Notes: generated from the letters alone by a model not told the origin. 64,000 nt of DNA from Erysipelotrichaceae bacterium (GCA_031272515.1 JAISTR010000042.1:62001-126000), one strand, 5' to 3'. Positions 16,001 to 23,431 are shown, counted from the stretch's first letter. Program-made: numbers and translations.

Positions 16001-17986
16001 GTAGCGGACCAGCGTGTATTAAGCGGGGACACACTTATCAGACCCGCTGATCCGACCAAGTCCAGCATGTATTTCTCCGGCTGGTACAGTGAGGCTGGTC
16101 TTGTCAACAAGTACGACTTCAATACCCCGGTGACCAATGATATGACCCTGTATGCGAAGTGGGTGGACAGTGAAGATAAAATCGACTACCTGGTGGTCTT
16201 TGAGAGTAACGGTGGAAGCAGCGTGCCTTCCCAAGTGATCCTCAAAGGGCATACCGTAGTTAAGCCTGTTGATCCAGTCAAAGATGACAAGGTCTTTGCG
16301 GGCTGGTATTTGGACAGTGGTTTCAACAACAAGTACGACTTCAACACCCCGGTCAACAGCGATTTGACTTTATATGCGCGCTGGGTGGATTCACCGGATG
16401 AAATCAAATACCTGGTGGTCTTCAACAGCAATGGCGGCAGCGCGGTTGCTTCCCAGCTGGTCTTAAGCGGAAGCTTGGCAGTCAAGCCGGCAGATCCGAC
16501 CTATTCTTCAAAATACTTCTCCGGCTGGTACAGCGACAGCGGTTTGAACAGTAAATACGATTTCAACACGCCGGTTACGGCAGATATCACCTTATATGCC
16601 AAGTGGGTGAATGACCAGAATGAAGTGGATTACCTGGTGGTCTTTGAGTCAAATGGCGGCAGCAGTGTACCATCCCAGGTCGTGCTGCATGGCAATACAG
16701 TTACAAAACCAACCGATCCAAGCAAAGCAAACTACTATTTCTCCGGCTGGTACAGCGAAGCAGGACTTGTCAACAAGTATGATTTCACCACCCCGGTAAC
16801 CAGTGATTTGATTCTGTACGCCAAATGGGTGAATAATGAAAATGAAATCGATTATCTGGTCCGCTTTGACTCTAATGGCGGCTCTGCGGTGCCTTCCCAG
16901 GTCGTGCTCCATGGTCAGACTGTCACCAAACCTGCCGACCCAAGCTATGTATCCAAATACTTTGCGGGCTGGTACAGTGACAGCGGACTCACAAGCAAAT
17001 ATGACTTCAATACCCCGGTGATCAGTGATATGACCCTGTATGCCAAGTGGGTGAATGATGAGACGGATATCGAATATTTAATCATCTTCAACAGCAACGG
17101 CGGCAGCAGTGTCAATTCACAGATGGTCAAAAAGGGCAATCTGGTCACAAAACCGCTTGATCCGCTAAAGCCCAACAAGTATTTCTCCGGCTGGTACAGC
17201 GACAGCTCTTTGAACACGAAATACGACTTCAACACCCCGGTAGAGGATGATATGACCCTGTATGCCAAGTGGGTAAACAGCCAAGAGGAAGTGGACTACC
17301 TGGTCAGCTTTAATTCCAATGGCGGCACGCTGGTGCCCTCACAGGTAGTCAAATATGGTGAGAAAGCCATTAAACCGGCAAACCCGACCAAAGTCGGCAG
17401 TAAATTCACCGGCTGGTACAGCGATGCCCCCTTAACCATGCTCTATGATTTTACCGGGAATGTGTATTCTGATTTGACCTTGTATGCCAGGTGGGGAGGG
17501 GACAACAGCTTGTTGAGCTATACCATCTACTTCAATAAGAATATCCCCTTTGGAACCACCGATGGCGTGACGGCTATGCCATCTCCGACAAGTGTTCTGG
17601 CAAACAACCCCTTTGTAATCACAGCCGCTTATGTACCGGTGGGAAGTCCCACCAGTGCGGCTGGAGCCTATACCTTCAAAGGCTGGGCAACCAGTCCGAC
17701 CGGTGCCGTCGTATTCAAGGCGACCGCCTACAACAGTGATTCCGGAATACTCAGCAGTGCCCCGAATAAAGTGATACTGGGAGCGATTTATGGACTCAAT
17801 GACACCATAGAGGCAGTGGGCGAGGACATGATTCTGTATGCGATCTGGGAGGCTCCCAAGCCACCGGTGCATCCCAGCCAGCCGGGGGAAATACCTACCG
17901 GTGTGACCGGGACCATTTCCCTGATGTATCCGCTTTGTTTCGCAGTATGCGGATATGTCCTTTATCGCAGAAGGAAAAAGTATTAA
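13076..17986 (+). CDS. Giant cell-surface repeat protein (beta-helix plus InlB-type repeats)
   Basis: A 1636-residue secreted protein, probably an adhesin. Residues 1-28 are a signal peptide (basic MRNTLRK, hydrophobic core, LSSLAA). Residues from about 35 to 510 are rich in GGGIYN and NNTA/GGTI turns typical of right-handed parallel beta-helices. Residues 511-1473 hold thirteen 74-residue InlB-B-like repeats (core FxSNGG...KPxDP...FSGWYSD...KYDFNTPV...LYAKW). A last module follows, then PGEIPTGVTGT, a hydrophobic stretch and the tail RRRKKY, the layout of a sorting signal but with IPTG in place of LPXTG. The start at 13076 has GGAAAGG about 12 bases upstream and is followed at once by the signal peptide; a frame extension of 39 codons upstream crosses the attenuator and looks non-coding. 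Ligand unknown. Confidence 0.9.
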   Translation: MRNTLRKLLILLWTISYSLLLNLSSLAADTNLSVANFSDLQSAFGNADSVINITVTANITITALLEVPAGKSISITSSGGPWTLTRDSALTGDLITVKATGYLTLSDIIIDGNKANLTANGSLISSSGATILNSGAVLQNNDAGTAAGGAIAVTSTGTLTFNDGEIANNRSNETGGGINLVAGSSINMLGGKIHDNYSDSTNWGGGGIYIAPSAGTLVIGGGEIYGNSAKSYGGGLFTKSPLTLTNVSIHDNTAVEQNGGGIYNDDALTLGAGVLVDNNYAVKTGGGIYNYTSGNLTVDGATISNNTCDIWGGGIYNFGTVTIESGTISSNHADQGNGGGIFNFGDLVINGGTITENSASGGGGIYTNVYLTNNTTVTINGGYITKNTATVGAGLSVYEGDIFINGGTFSGNVASGAGGAIDYNTLNGKKLTISNATFTNNKARVGGGAIGINGSNLSQLEIGANVVFSNNDIDGQAYDIDDDDKALYENQVNPDTTWTDPFTQGYNNVDIEYYGDIQIMLVYFDSDYGSNVDTQMVVRGGLATKPEDPTKYQRFFSGWYTEAALTNKYDFATPVTADMILYAKWVESSMEVDYLVLFHSNGGNEVASQYVLYGNKVTKPNDPTLYGKVFAGWYTEAALTHKYNFNAPVTSDLNLYAKWVDTKNEIEYLVVFESNGGSAVASQQVLRGQTASKPSDPTKSSVYFSGWYSEEGLTNKYDFNTPVNDDIILYAKWVSQEEDIDYLVRFESNGGSAVASQTVLRNHTVTKPNNPTKASKVFAGWYSDSGLTSKYDFNTPVTSDMTLYAKWVDSASDIDYLVVFNSNGGSAVVSQLVKSGQTASKPSDPTKSSMYFSGWYSDSGLTSKYNFNTPVTADITLYAKWVDSEDKIDYLVVFESNGGSAVTPQVVLKGHTVTKPDDPTKSDKYFAGWYSDSGFVTKYDFNDPVNSDMTLYARWANSPDAIEYLVTFDSNGGTSVADQRVLSGDTLIRPADPTKSSMYFSGWYSEAGLVNKYDFNTPVTNDMTLYAKWVDSEDKIDYLVVFESNGGSSVPSQVILKGHTVVKPVDPVKDDKVFAGWYLDSGFNNKYDFNTPVNSDLTLYARWVDSPDEIKYLVVFNSNGGSAVASQLVLSGSLAVKPADPTYSSKYFSGWYSDSGLNSKYDFNTPVTADITLYAKWVNDQNEVDYLVVFESNGGSSVPSQVVLHGNTVTKPTDPSKANYYFSGWYSEAGLVNKYDFTTPVTSDLILYAKWVNNENEIDYLVRFDSNGGSAVPSQVVLHGQTVTKPADPSYVSKYFAGWYSDSGLTSKYDFNTPVISDMTLYAKWVNDETDIEYLIIFNSNGGSSVNSQMVKKGNLVTKPLDPLKPNKYFSGWYSDSSLNTKYDFNTPVEDDMTLYAKWVNSQEEVDYLVSFNSNGGTLVPSQVVKYGEKAIKPANPTKVGSKFTGWYSDAPLTMLYDFTGNVYSDLTLYARWGGDNSLLSYTIYFNKNIPFGTTDGVTAMPSPTSVLANNPFVITAAYVPVGSPTSAAGAYTFKGWATSPTGAVVFKATAYNSDSGILSSAPNKVILGAIYGLNDTIEAVGEDMILYAIWEAPKPPVHPSQPGEIPTGVTGTISLMYPLCFAVCGYVLYRRRKKY
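14608..17495 (+). repeat. Thirteen tandem 222-bp repeats (InlB B-repeat coding)
   Basis: The array spans 2888 bp, 13 units of 222 bp, each coding for 74 residues. Units alternate between FSGWY and FAGWY from unit 1 through unit 9, and units 5 and 7 share the linker VDSEDKI while 6 and 8 share SPD-I linkers, so part of the array grew by duplication of 444-bp pairs. Unit 13 is the most divergent. Confidence 0.92.
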
Positions 17987-17996
17987 GAATGAAGCG

Positions 17997-18029
17997 AAAC
18001 CCGCAGGTGATGGACGCCTGCGGGTTTTA
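17997..18029 (+). terminator. Terminator of the surface protein gene
   Basis: AAACCCGCAGG, 9-base loop, CCTGCGGGTTTT. Confidence 0.92.
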
Positions 18030-18067
18030 TAAAAGATCCTGCTTACTTATTTCACCAGTCCTCCAGC

Positions 18068-18096
18068 TTGTATTTGCCCCGGTTTTCTTTTACAAT
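18068..18096 (+). promoter_or_regulatory. Promoter of the PAP2-like gene
   Basis: TTGTAT (18068-18073), 17-bp spacer, TACAAT (18091-18096); AAAGGAG follows within a leader of about 16 bases. Confidence 0.7.
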
Positions 18097-18118
18097 AAAG
18101 CAGACAAAGGAGCAGGAT

Positions 18119-18772
18119 ATGGGATTCAAGGTTACCAGATTGCCAAGCATTGTCTGCGGTGTTTCGATTCTATGTTTCATCGCCATTCTACTCACTTACA
18201 AGACCCCGGTCTTTCAGCTGTTTGACCAGTACTTTTTGGAACTGGCCCAAAATGCCAATAACCCGGTCTTTGTATTAATCACCAAGATCATCAGTGTCTT
18301 TGCGGATGGCAAAGCCATCGCCGTGATTGCCATCATCCTGTTTATCTTTTCCAAAAAGAAAAACAATGCCTTATTGTTTGCGGGCATTGCCCTGGCTACC
18401 TATTTCATCACGCTGTGGCTGACTGATGTGTTTTTGCGCAAGAGCCCGCCCACCAGCCTGGAGACCTCCGCACTCTTGTATTCCTTTCCCAGCATTCCGG
18501 TCACCGTGGCTTCGGTGTCCTACGGCTATCTGTTCAACACACTACTCAAGCTGCAAATGCGCAATATCTGGCGGATTTTGGGCCTGGTGATGCTGGTGGT
18601 GCTGGTGGCTGCCATCTGTTTCTCCCAGCTGTATCTTCGCTGCAATTACTTTACCGATGTGGCGGCCGGGGCTTCACTGGGGGCCATTGTTTTGTCCTTC
18701 TACTATGTATCCAGGCAGATTGTTTTGCAGGAGCGGGAGATCTTACTGAAGCAGAAAGAATTGCATCAATAA
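18119..18772 (+). CDS. PAP2-superfamily membrane protein lacking catalytic residues
   Basis: A 217-residue protein with about six membrane helices and the topology of PAP2 lipid phosphatases, which act on phosphatidic acid, PGP or undecaprenyl pyrophosphate. The three signature blocks can be aligned but their active residues are gone: LRKSPP stands where K-x6-RP is expected, FPSIPVT replaces the PSGH motif, and SQLYLRCNYFTDVAAG replaces SR-x5-H-x3-D, losing Arg and the nucleophile-activating His while keeping the terminal Asp and the fold. AAAGGAG precedes the ATG by 6 bases. It is therefore probably a non-catalytic relative, perhaps a binding or regulatory protein. Its 3' end overlaps the convergent azlD by 30 bases. 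Confidence 0.75.
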   Translation: MGFKVTRLPSIVCGVSILCFIAILLTYKTPVFQLFDQYFLELAQNANNPVFVLITKIISVFADGKAIAVIAIILFIFSKKKNNALLFAGIALATYFITLWLTDVFLRKSPPTSLETSALLYSFPSIPVTVASVSYGYLFNTLLKLQMRNIWRILGLVMLVVLVAAICFSQLYLRCNYFTDVAAGASLGAIVLSFYYVSRQIVLQEREILLKQKELHQ

Positions 18773-19075
18773 CATATACAGGAGTGTCGCGGAAGCGATG
18801 CTCAACAGGAAATTGCGTTTCTTGACATGTATGAAAACCGTCCAGCCGACACAGATCAGGGTGATGACGGTTTTTTTGTAGTCGGCAGTCAGATAGGGGG
18901 AAAGGGTATAGATCGCCAGTGTCGCAATCAGGGAATAGGGCAGGATTTGTCCTAAAGCCAGCACTTTGGCAGGGACTCCGCCTTTTTTGTCAAAGAGCAC
19001 AAAAGGCAAAGCCCGGCAACTAAAGGTAATCAGGGTCAAAACCAAAAGAATCAACAGCCAGCGGTTGTCACTCAT
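18743..19075 (-). CDS. azlD: Branched-chain amino acid exporter subunit AzlD
   Basis: A 110-residue protein with four hydrophobic segments, the small partner of AzlC in exporting branched-chain amino acids or their analogues. The sequence LLILLVLTLITFSCRALPFVLF has the family's Arg-Ala-Leu-Pro motif after the first helix. Its start overlaps the azlC stop by 8 bases. Its own stop lies inside the convergent PAP2-like gene, with no terminator between them. Confidence 0.85.
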   Translation of the reverse strand: MSDNRWLLILLVLTLITFSCRALPFVLFDKKGGVPAKVLALGQILPYSLIATLAIYTLSPYLTADYKKTVITLICVGWTVFIHVKKRNFLLSIASATLLYMLLMQFFLLQ

Positions 19076-19757
19076 GGTTTGCCTCCGGCCTTTGGCTTTG
19101 TAAATACAAGAGTCCCGCCAGGATGATCGCTAAAGCCACCAGCAGAAACTGGCTGCCAAAGAATAGACCGATTCCCCCGGCAAGGATGCCGATCCAGGCT
19201 GGCTTATGATCCTTTATGGACAGCCACTGGTCCACCGCCAATACCACAAACAGGGCACACAGGCAAAACTCGATGCCGCTGGAGTCAAAGCCGGGCAGAA
19301 ACCCGGCCAGCCAGTACAAAAGGCAGCCAATGGCGGTACCGCAAAACCAGGCGATGTGATTAAACATCGACACATAAAGACAGGTCTGTCTGTCATCCAA
19401 ACCTTCCGGGGTCTTCTGGCTGGTCAAAAGCGCATAGGTCTCATCGGTCAGGGTAAAGATCAGATAGAGTTTCTGGGGATGATGGCGATAGCGGCCAAGC
19501 ATCGACAAACCGTAGAACATGTGGCGCAGATTCATCAAGATGGTCAAAAGGATGATCTCACTTATAGCCATCCCGGCCAGAAAGGAAACGCATAAAAACT
19601 GCAGGGTTCCCGAATAGACGCACAGCGACAAAAGCAAGGCCAGCCACCAGGGATAGCCAGAGCCCAGAAAGAACATCGCAAAGGCGATAGCCAGGGTGAT
19701 ATAGCCGATGGCTACCGGTACATCGCGTTTGAAAGCCTGCCGGAAGGTTGCATTCAT
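19068..19757 (-). CDS. azlC: Branched-chain amino acid exporter subunit AzlC
   Basis: A 229-residue polytopic protein of the AzlC family, which with AzlD forms an LIV-E type efflux pump. The N-terminus AFKRDVPVAIGYITLAIAFA and the block LTILMNLRHMFYGLSML are family hallmarks. There is no ribosome binding site before the ATG; instead a perfect TATAAT lies 6 bases upstream, so the mRNA may begin at the start codon. Divergently transcribed from rodA/ftsW, 88 bases away. Confidence 0.88.
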   Translation of the reverse strand: MNATFRQAFKRDVPVAIGYITLAIAFAMFFLGSGYPWWLALLLSLCVYSGTLQFLCVSFLAGMAISEIILLTILMNLRHMFYGLSMLGRYRHHPQKLYLIFTLTDETYALLTSQKTPEGLDDRQTCLYVSMFNHIAWFCGTAIGCLLYWLAGFLPGFDSSGIEFCLCALFVVLAVDQWLSIKDHKPAWIGILAGGIGLFFGSQFLLVALAIILAGLLYLQSQRPEANHE

Positions 19758-19763
19758 GTTTTT

Positions 19764-19769
19764 ATTATA
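19764..19769 (-). promoter_or_regulatory. -10 box of azlC, 6 bases from the start codon
   Basis: TATAAT on the minus strand followed by AAAAAC and the azlC ATG. By normal spacing transcription would start at the A of the ATG. The -35 region is not clear. Confidence 0.55.
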
Positions 19770-19829
19770 ATCCGGTTACAACAAAAACATCGCGACAAAC
19801 CAAACAAACGGATTTTCCCGCACTTTTTT

Positions 19830-19838
19830 TGTTACAAT
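19830..19838 (+). promoter_or_regulatory. Extended -10 box of rodA/ftsW, 7 bases from the start codon
   Basis: TGT-TACAAT followed by AAAAACG and ATG. No Shine-Dalgarno sequence lies between, suggesting a leaderless or nearly leaderless transcript. Confidence 0.55.
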
Positions 19839-19845
19839 AAAAACG

Positions 19846-21057
19846 ATGAAAAAGTTCTTCGGCTTTCTCTTTCTGCCAAAAAAATCCGATCGCTGGCTGA
19901 CCATCGCTGTTTTGGCCTTAGCGCTGCTTGGTGTTGTCATGAGCGCCAGTGCCGCGATGGGTGATGCCACCATCGCTTCCGATACCTTAAGCCGTTCCCT
20001 CATCGTTGCCCGCCGCGGTGCGATTTTCTTCGCCTTCAGCTATGTGGTGATGTTGATTTGTTCGCGGCTGCCGGTCTTTACCCTTTTTACCAACCAGTTC
20101 TCATTGTTATTGGGGGCGCTGGTCATACTCGGCCTTTTGTTATTGCCCAGGATTCTGGGAATCTCCAGAGGCGGCAGCTATGCCTGGATTCCGATTCCCT
20201 TGCCCCTGGTTTCCGAAGTGACCATTCAGCCGGCGGAATTCGCGAAAATTTTTATCATGCTGGTGGTTGCCGGCTCGGTAGGCGGCAATCAGGCCAATCT
20301 CAAGCCTTTTAAGCTATTGCGCTTTCCCATCCTTTGCATGGTAATCTATTTCTTCATCATCGCCCTGGTCCAAAAGGACTTTGGAACCGCCCTGGTCTTT
20401 GCGTCGATTTCCTATGCGACCCTGTTGATTCCAGCCAATCCCAGATTGAAGCGACTGCAGTTCTGGCTGAAGATTGCCTTTTTCTTGGTAGCGGCACTTT
20501 TGGTCTTTATCTGTACCCCGCAGGGGGTTGCCTTTGTGCAATCGCTGGGAATTACCAGCTATCAGATTGACCGGATCATCATTCCCCAAAATCCCTTCGC
20601 CGACCGCCATGCGGCCGGCTATCAGCTGGTCTACAGCCTGATTGCCTTCTCCAACGGCGGCTGGCTGGGCACCGGATTGGGGCGCTCTTTGCAGAAGTTT
20701 GGCTATCTGCCGGAGTCTTTGACCGACTTTATCCTGGCGATTATTGCGGAAGAGCTGGGTCTTTTGGGGGTGCTGGCGGTCTTTATCCTGTTTGGGCTGA
20801 TTATCTTCCGTCTTTTGAAATACGCCTTTCAGGTAAAGAATGAGAAGGGCAAGATCATCCTGTTTGGTACCGCCGCCTATTTCTTCTTGCACTTTCTGCT
20901 CAATGTCGGCGGCATCACCGCTTTGATTCCCTTGACCGGGGTGCCCTTGTTACTAGTCTCCTATGGCGGCTCCAGTACCCTGGCGGCGATGGTTGCCATC
21001 GCCTTCTGCCAGCGCATCATCGCCGATGATCGCAAGGGCAAGGAGGACAGCTCATGA
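19846..21057 (+). CDS. SEDS-family peptidoglycan glycosyltransferase (FtsW/RodA/SpoVE)
   Basis: A 403-residue polytopic membrane protein with about ten helices that polymerises lipid II during elongation or division. The family signatures are present: a long loop with PAEFAKIF, the segment QKDFGTALVF, and LPESLTDFILAIIAEELGLLG with the catalytic region, then GVPLLLVSYGGSSTLAAM near the C-terminus. FtsW and RodA cannot be told apart here, since no partner transpeptidase gene is adjacent. The first residues MKKFFGFLFLPKKSDRW lack an upstream ribosome binding site (see the promoter entry). It overlaps rsmD by four bases (ATGA). Confidence 0.92.
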   Translation: MKKFFGFLFLPKKSDRWLTIAVLALALLGVVMSASAAMGDATIASDTLSRSLIVARRGAIFFAFSYVVMLICSRLPVFTLFTNQFSLLLGALVILGLLLLPRILGISRGGSYAWIPIPLPLVSEVTIQPAEFAKIFIMLVVAGSVGGNQANLKPFKLLRFPILCMVIYFFIIALVQKDFGTALVFASISYATLLIPANPRLKRLQFWLKIAFFLVAALLVFICTPQGVAFVQSLGITSYQIDRIIIPQNPFADRHAAGYQLVYSLIAFSNGGWLGTGLGRSLQKFGYLPESLTDFILAIIAEELGLLGVLAVFILFGLIIFRLLKYAFQVKNEKGKIILFGTAAYFFLHFLLNVGGITALIPLTGVPLLLVSYGGSSTLAAMVAIAFCQRIIADDRKGKEDSS

Positions 21058-21608
21058 GGATCATCGCCGGGGAATACCGTTCAAGGTTGCTCAAGACACT
21101 GCCGGGAAGTGAAACCCGGCCGACTTTGGACAAGGTCAGGGAGGCAATCTTCTCTTCACTGGGGTCCTACTTCAAGGGCGGTACCATGCTGGACTTATTT
21201 GCCGGCAGCGGGGCGATGGGACTGGAGGCGCTCTCACGGGGAATGAGCCACATCTATCTGGCGGACAACAACCCCCAGGCAATCCGCATCATCTATGAGA
21301 ATATCCGCACCTTGAAAGTGGAAGACCAGTGTACCGTCTGGCGCATGGACTTCATCTCGGTTCTCAAGAAAAGCATGGCCTTGGGCATCAGCTATGATTT
21401 GGTTTATCTGGATCCGCCATACAAAAAGCAGCAGAATGATTTGATCTTAGAGACCATAGAGGTCTTCGGGCTGCTCAAACCCAAGGGCTTTGTGATTGTG
21501 GAGAGTTTAAAGGATGATGTGTTTTTAGAGCAAACCGGAGGTTTGAAACAAATCAAGGAAGCCTTTTATGGCAAAACCAAGGTTACCTATTACAAGAAGG
21601 AGGAGTAA
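21054..21608 (+). CDS. rsmD: 16S rRNA (guanine-N2)-methyltransferase RsmD
   Basis: Methylates G966 of 16S rRNA in the assembled 30S subunit. The 184-residue protein begins MRIIAGEYRSRLLKT, has the family block TRPTLDKVREAIFSSL, the SAM-binding LDLFAGSGAMGLEALSRG, and the catalytic DPPY in LVYLDPPYKK. It is translationally coupled to the SEDS gene (ATGA) and is followed after two bases by coaD, the usual Firmicutes pairing. Confidence 0.95.
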   Translation: MRIIAGEYRSRLLKTLPGSETRPTLDKVREAIFSSLGSYFKGGTMLDLFAGSGAMGLEALSRGMSHIYLADNNPQAIRIIYENIRTLKVEDQCTVWRMDFISVLKKSMALGISYDLVYLDPPYKKQQNDLILETIEVFGLLKPKGFVIVESLKDDVFLEQTGGLKQIKEAFYGKTKVTYYKKEE

Positions 21609-21610
21609 AT

Positions 21611-22090
21611 ATGAAAATCGGACTTTATCCCGGGTCCTTTGACCCGGTCACCTACGGCCATTTGGACGTCATCAAGCGGGCCTGCAAGCTCTTTGACAAG
21701 CTGATCATTGCGATTATGAAGAATCCCGATAAAAGCGGTGATTTCACGGTTGAAGAGCGCAAAGAGATGCTCGAGGAAGTCACTTCCCAACTGCCGGGCG
21801 TTGAGGTGGTGATCGGGGACGGCTTGACAGTGGAATTAGCCAAAAAACTGGGTGCGGTTGCTTTGGTGCGGGGGATCCGCGCGGTCATGGACTATGAATA
21901 TGAACTGCAGCTGGCAACCACCAACATGATTCTCGCCAACGAAATCGAGACGGTGTTTTTTCTGACCCGTCCCGAGCATTCCTTCCTTTCCTCCTCCATG
22001 GCCAAGGAGGTCGCCCGCAATGGCGGCAACCTCAAACCATTTCTGCCCGACAGCATCGCCTCACGGGTCAAAGCCAAATACAATCGCTAA
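21611..22090 (+). CDS. coaD: Phosphopantetheine adenylyltransferase
   Basis: Transfers AMP to 4'-phosphopantetheine, the penultimate step of coenzyme A synthesis. The 159-residue protein has normal length; the nucleotidyltransferase motif TYGHLD follows GLYPGSFDPV, RGIRAVMDYEYE binds phosphopantetheine, and FLSSSMAKEVA corresponds to the family's ISSTxVRE. AAGGAGGAG lies 4-5 bases before the ATG. Last gene of the rodA/ftsW-rsmD-coaD operon. Confidence 0.97.
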   Translation: MKIGLYPGSFDPVTYGHLDVIKRACKLFDKLIIAIMKNPDKSGDFTVEERKEMLEEVTSQLPGVEVVIGDGLTVELAKKLGAVALVRGIRAVMDYEYELQLATTNMILANEIETVFFLTRPEHSFLSSSMAKEVARNGGNLKPFLPDSIASRVKAKYNR

Positions 22091-22108
22091 AGCAGAAGGT
22101 TGCCAAAG

Positions 22109-22135
22109 GATGAAAATCGGTATTATTCTTTCATC
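22109..22135 (+). repeat. Inverted repeat after coaD
   Basis: GATGAAA and TTTCATC enclose 13 bases. Related GAAAAT/ATTTTC words recur through 22195. Confidence 0.4.
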
Positions 22136-22141
22136 AACAGG

Positions 22142-22195
22142 TGAAAATGTTTCAAAATGACTGTCATTTTGTTCCATTTTCATCTTGTTTTTTTC
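22142..22195 (+). terminator. Terminator of the coaD operon, overlapping the liv -35
   Basis: TGAAAATG (22142-22149) and CATTTTCA (22175-22182) form an outer stem around a perfect inner inverted repeat, CAAAATGAC-t-GTCATTTTG (22153-22171), followed by TCTTGTTTTTTT. The T-run contains the -35 of the next promoter. The 19-bp inner palindrome could also be a protein binding site. Confidence 0.65.
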
Positions 22196-22212
22196 ATTTC
22201 ACATGCTATAAT
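22185..22212 (+). promoter_or_regulatory. Promoter of the liv operon
   Basis: TTGTTT (22185-22190), 16-bp spacer, extended TGC-TATAAT (22207-22212). Start expected near 22219; AAAAAAGGAG then leads to the livJ ATG. Confidence 0.8.
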
Positions 22213-22254
22213 GGCTCTATATCCAAGGGATATAAAAAAGGAGATTGAAGAAAA

Positions 22255-23409
22255 ATGAAACGATTTTTCCTGGCAGCTCTGGCTTTTCTGACCTTGACGC
22301 TGCTGCTCACCGGCTGTAAGAAAGAAACAGCATCGGATGACAAAATCAAGATTGGTTTGAATTTTGAGTTGTCCGGCGATGTAGCCCAATATGGCATCGC
22401 CGAAGCCGAAGGTGCAGAGCTAGCGATTGAGCAAGCGAACGCCTCCGGGAATTTTGATAAGGAAATTGTTGCGATCAAGTATGACAATGCCTACAACGCT
22501 GCTGAAACCAGCGCTATTATTACGCGGCTTGCCACCGAAGACAAAGTCTCCGGGGTCATCGGCCCCGCAGTCAGCGGCATGGCAATGGCGCAGTACCAGG
22601 CTGGCAATCAGTATGGGGTAGTCATGATTTCACCCTCGGCGACCGCGGATGCGGCGACCCTGGATGCGAATGGCAATGCCTATGACTTTGCCTTTAGAGC
22701 CTGCTTCATCGATTCCTACCAAGGCGCAGCGGCAGCCAACTTTGTCGCCCGCGACATGGAGAAGCTCAAAGCGGTGGTCATTTATGACTCCGGCAGTGAC
22801 TACGCCATCGGTCTGTACAATACCTTCAGCGAAAAGTTCACAGCCTTGGGCGGTACCATCGTTGCCGCTGAAGCCTACATCGACAGTGATACCGACTTCT
22901 CCGCCATCCTGACCAAAATCAATGGCGAGGATTTCGATGTCATCTACATCCCGGGCTATTACAACCAAGCCGGCCTGATCATCAAGCAAGCCCGCGAACT
23001 GGGCATCATGGTTCCGATTGTGGGACCGGACGGCTTTGATTCCCCGACCCTGGTTGACCTGGCGGGTGCCTCCAACCTGAACGATGTGTATTTCACCACT
23101 GCTTATTCCAATCTGTCCACCGACCCGGACCAAGCGGCTTTCATCGAAGCCTACAAAGCGAAATACGGCAAGGAGCCCAATATGTTCGCAGCTTTAGGCT
23201 ATGATGCCACCAATCTGCTCTTAGCGGCGATTCAACAAGCGGGGTCCTCTGATCCGGCAGCCGTGCAGCAGGCATTGCTGAATATCTCTGGTTTCAAGGG
23301 TGTTACGGGCACAATTACCTTTGATGAGTACCATAATCCGATTAAACCGGTGCTGATGGTCAAGCTCGTCAACGGCGAACAAGCGGAAAGCATCGAAGTC
23401 CAACCGTAA
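22255..23409 (+). CDS. livJ: Branched-chain amino acid ABC transporter, substrate-binding lipoprotein
   Basis: A 384-residue extracellular receptor that delivers leucine, isoleucine, valine or a related amino acid to LivHM. The signal peptide ends in the lipobox LLTGC (Cys21). The mature part is a periplasmic-binding protein type 1 fold: IKIGLNFELSGDVAQYG, then the conserved GVIGPAVSGMAMA and MISPSATA, and FRACFIDSYQGAAAANF. The gene leads the operon and is separated from livH by a hairpin, which would raise receptor output above that of the membrane parts. Confidence 0.94.
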   Translation: MKRFFLAALAFLTLTLLLTGCKKETASDDKIKIGLNFELSGDVAQYGIAEAEGAELAIEQANASGNFDKEIVAIKYDNAYNAAETSAIITRLATEDKVSGVIGPAVSGMAMAQYQAGNQYGVVMISPSATADAATLDANGNAYDFAFRACFIDSYQGAAAANFVARDMEKLKAVVIYDSGSDYAIGLYNTFSEKFTALGGTIVAAEAYIDSDTDFSAILTKINGEDFDVIYIPGYYNQAGLIIKQARELGIMVPIVGPDGFDSPTLVDLAGASNLNDVYFTTAYSNLSTDPDQAAFIEAYKAKYGKEPNMFAALGYDATNLLLAAIQQAGSSDPAAVQQALLNISGFKGVTGTITFDEYHNPIKPVLMVKLVNGEQAESIEVQP

Positions 23410-23431
23410 TCACAAACCAATCAAGGAAAAC

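Noticed and set aside
14608-17495. Regular repeats suggestive of a CRISPR or satellite
   Set aside because: The 222-bp unit is in frame and codes for an InlB-type protein repeat; there are no unique spacers.
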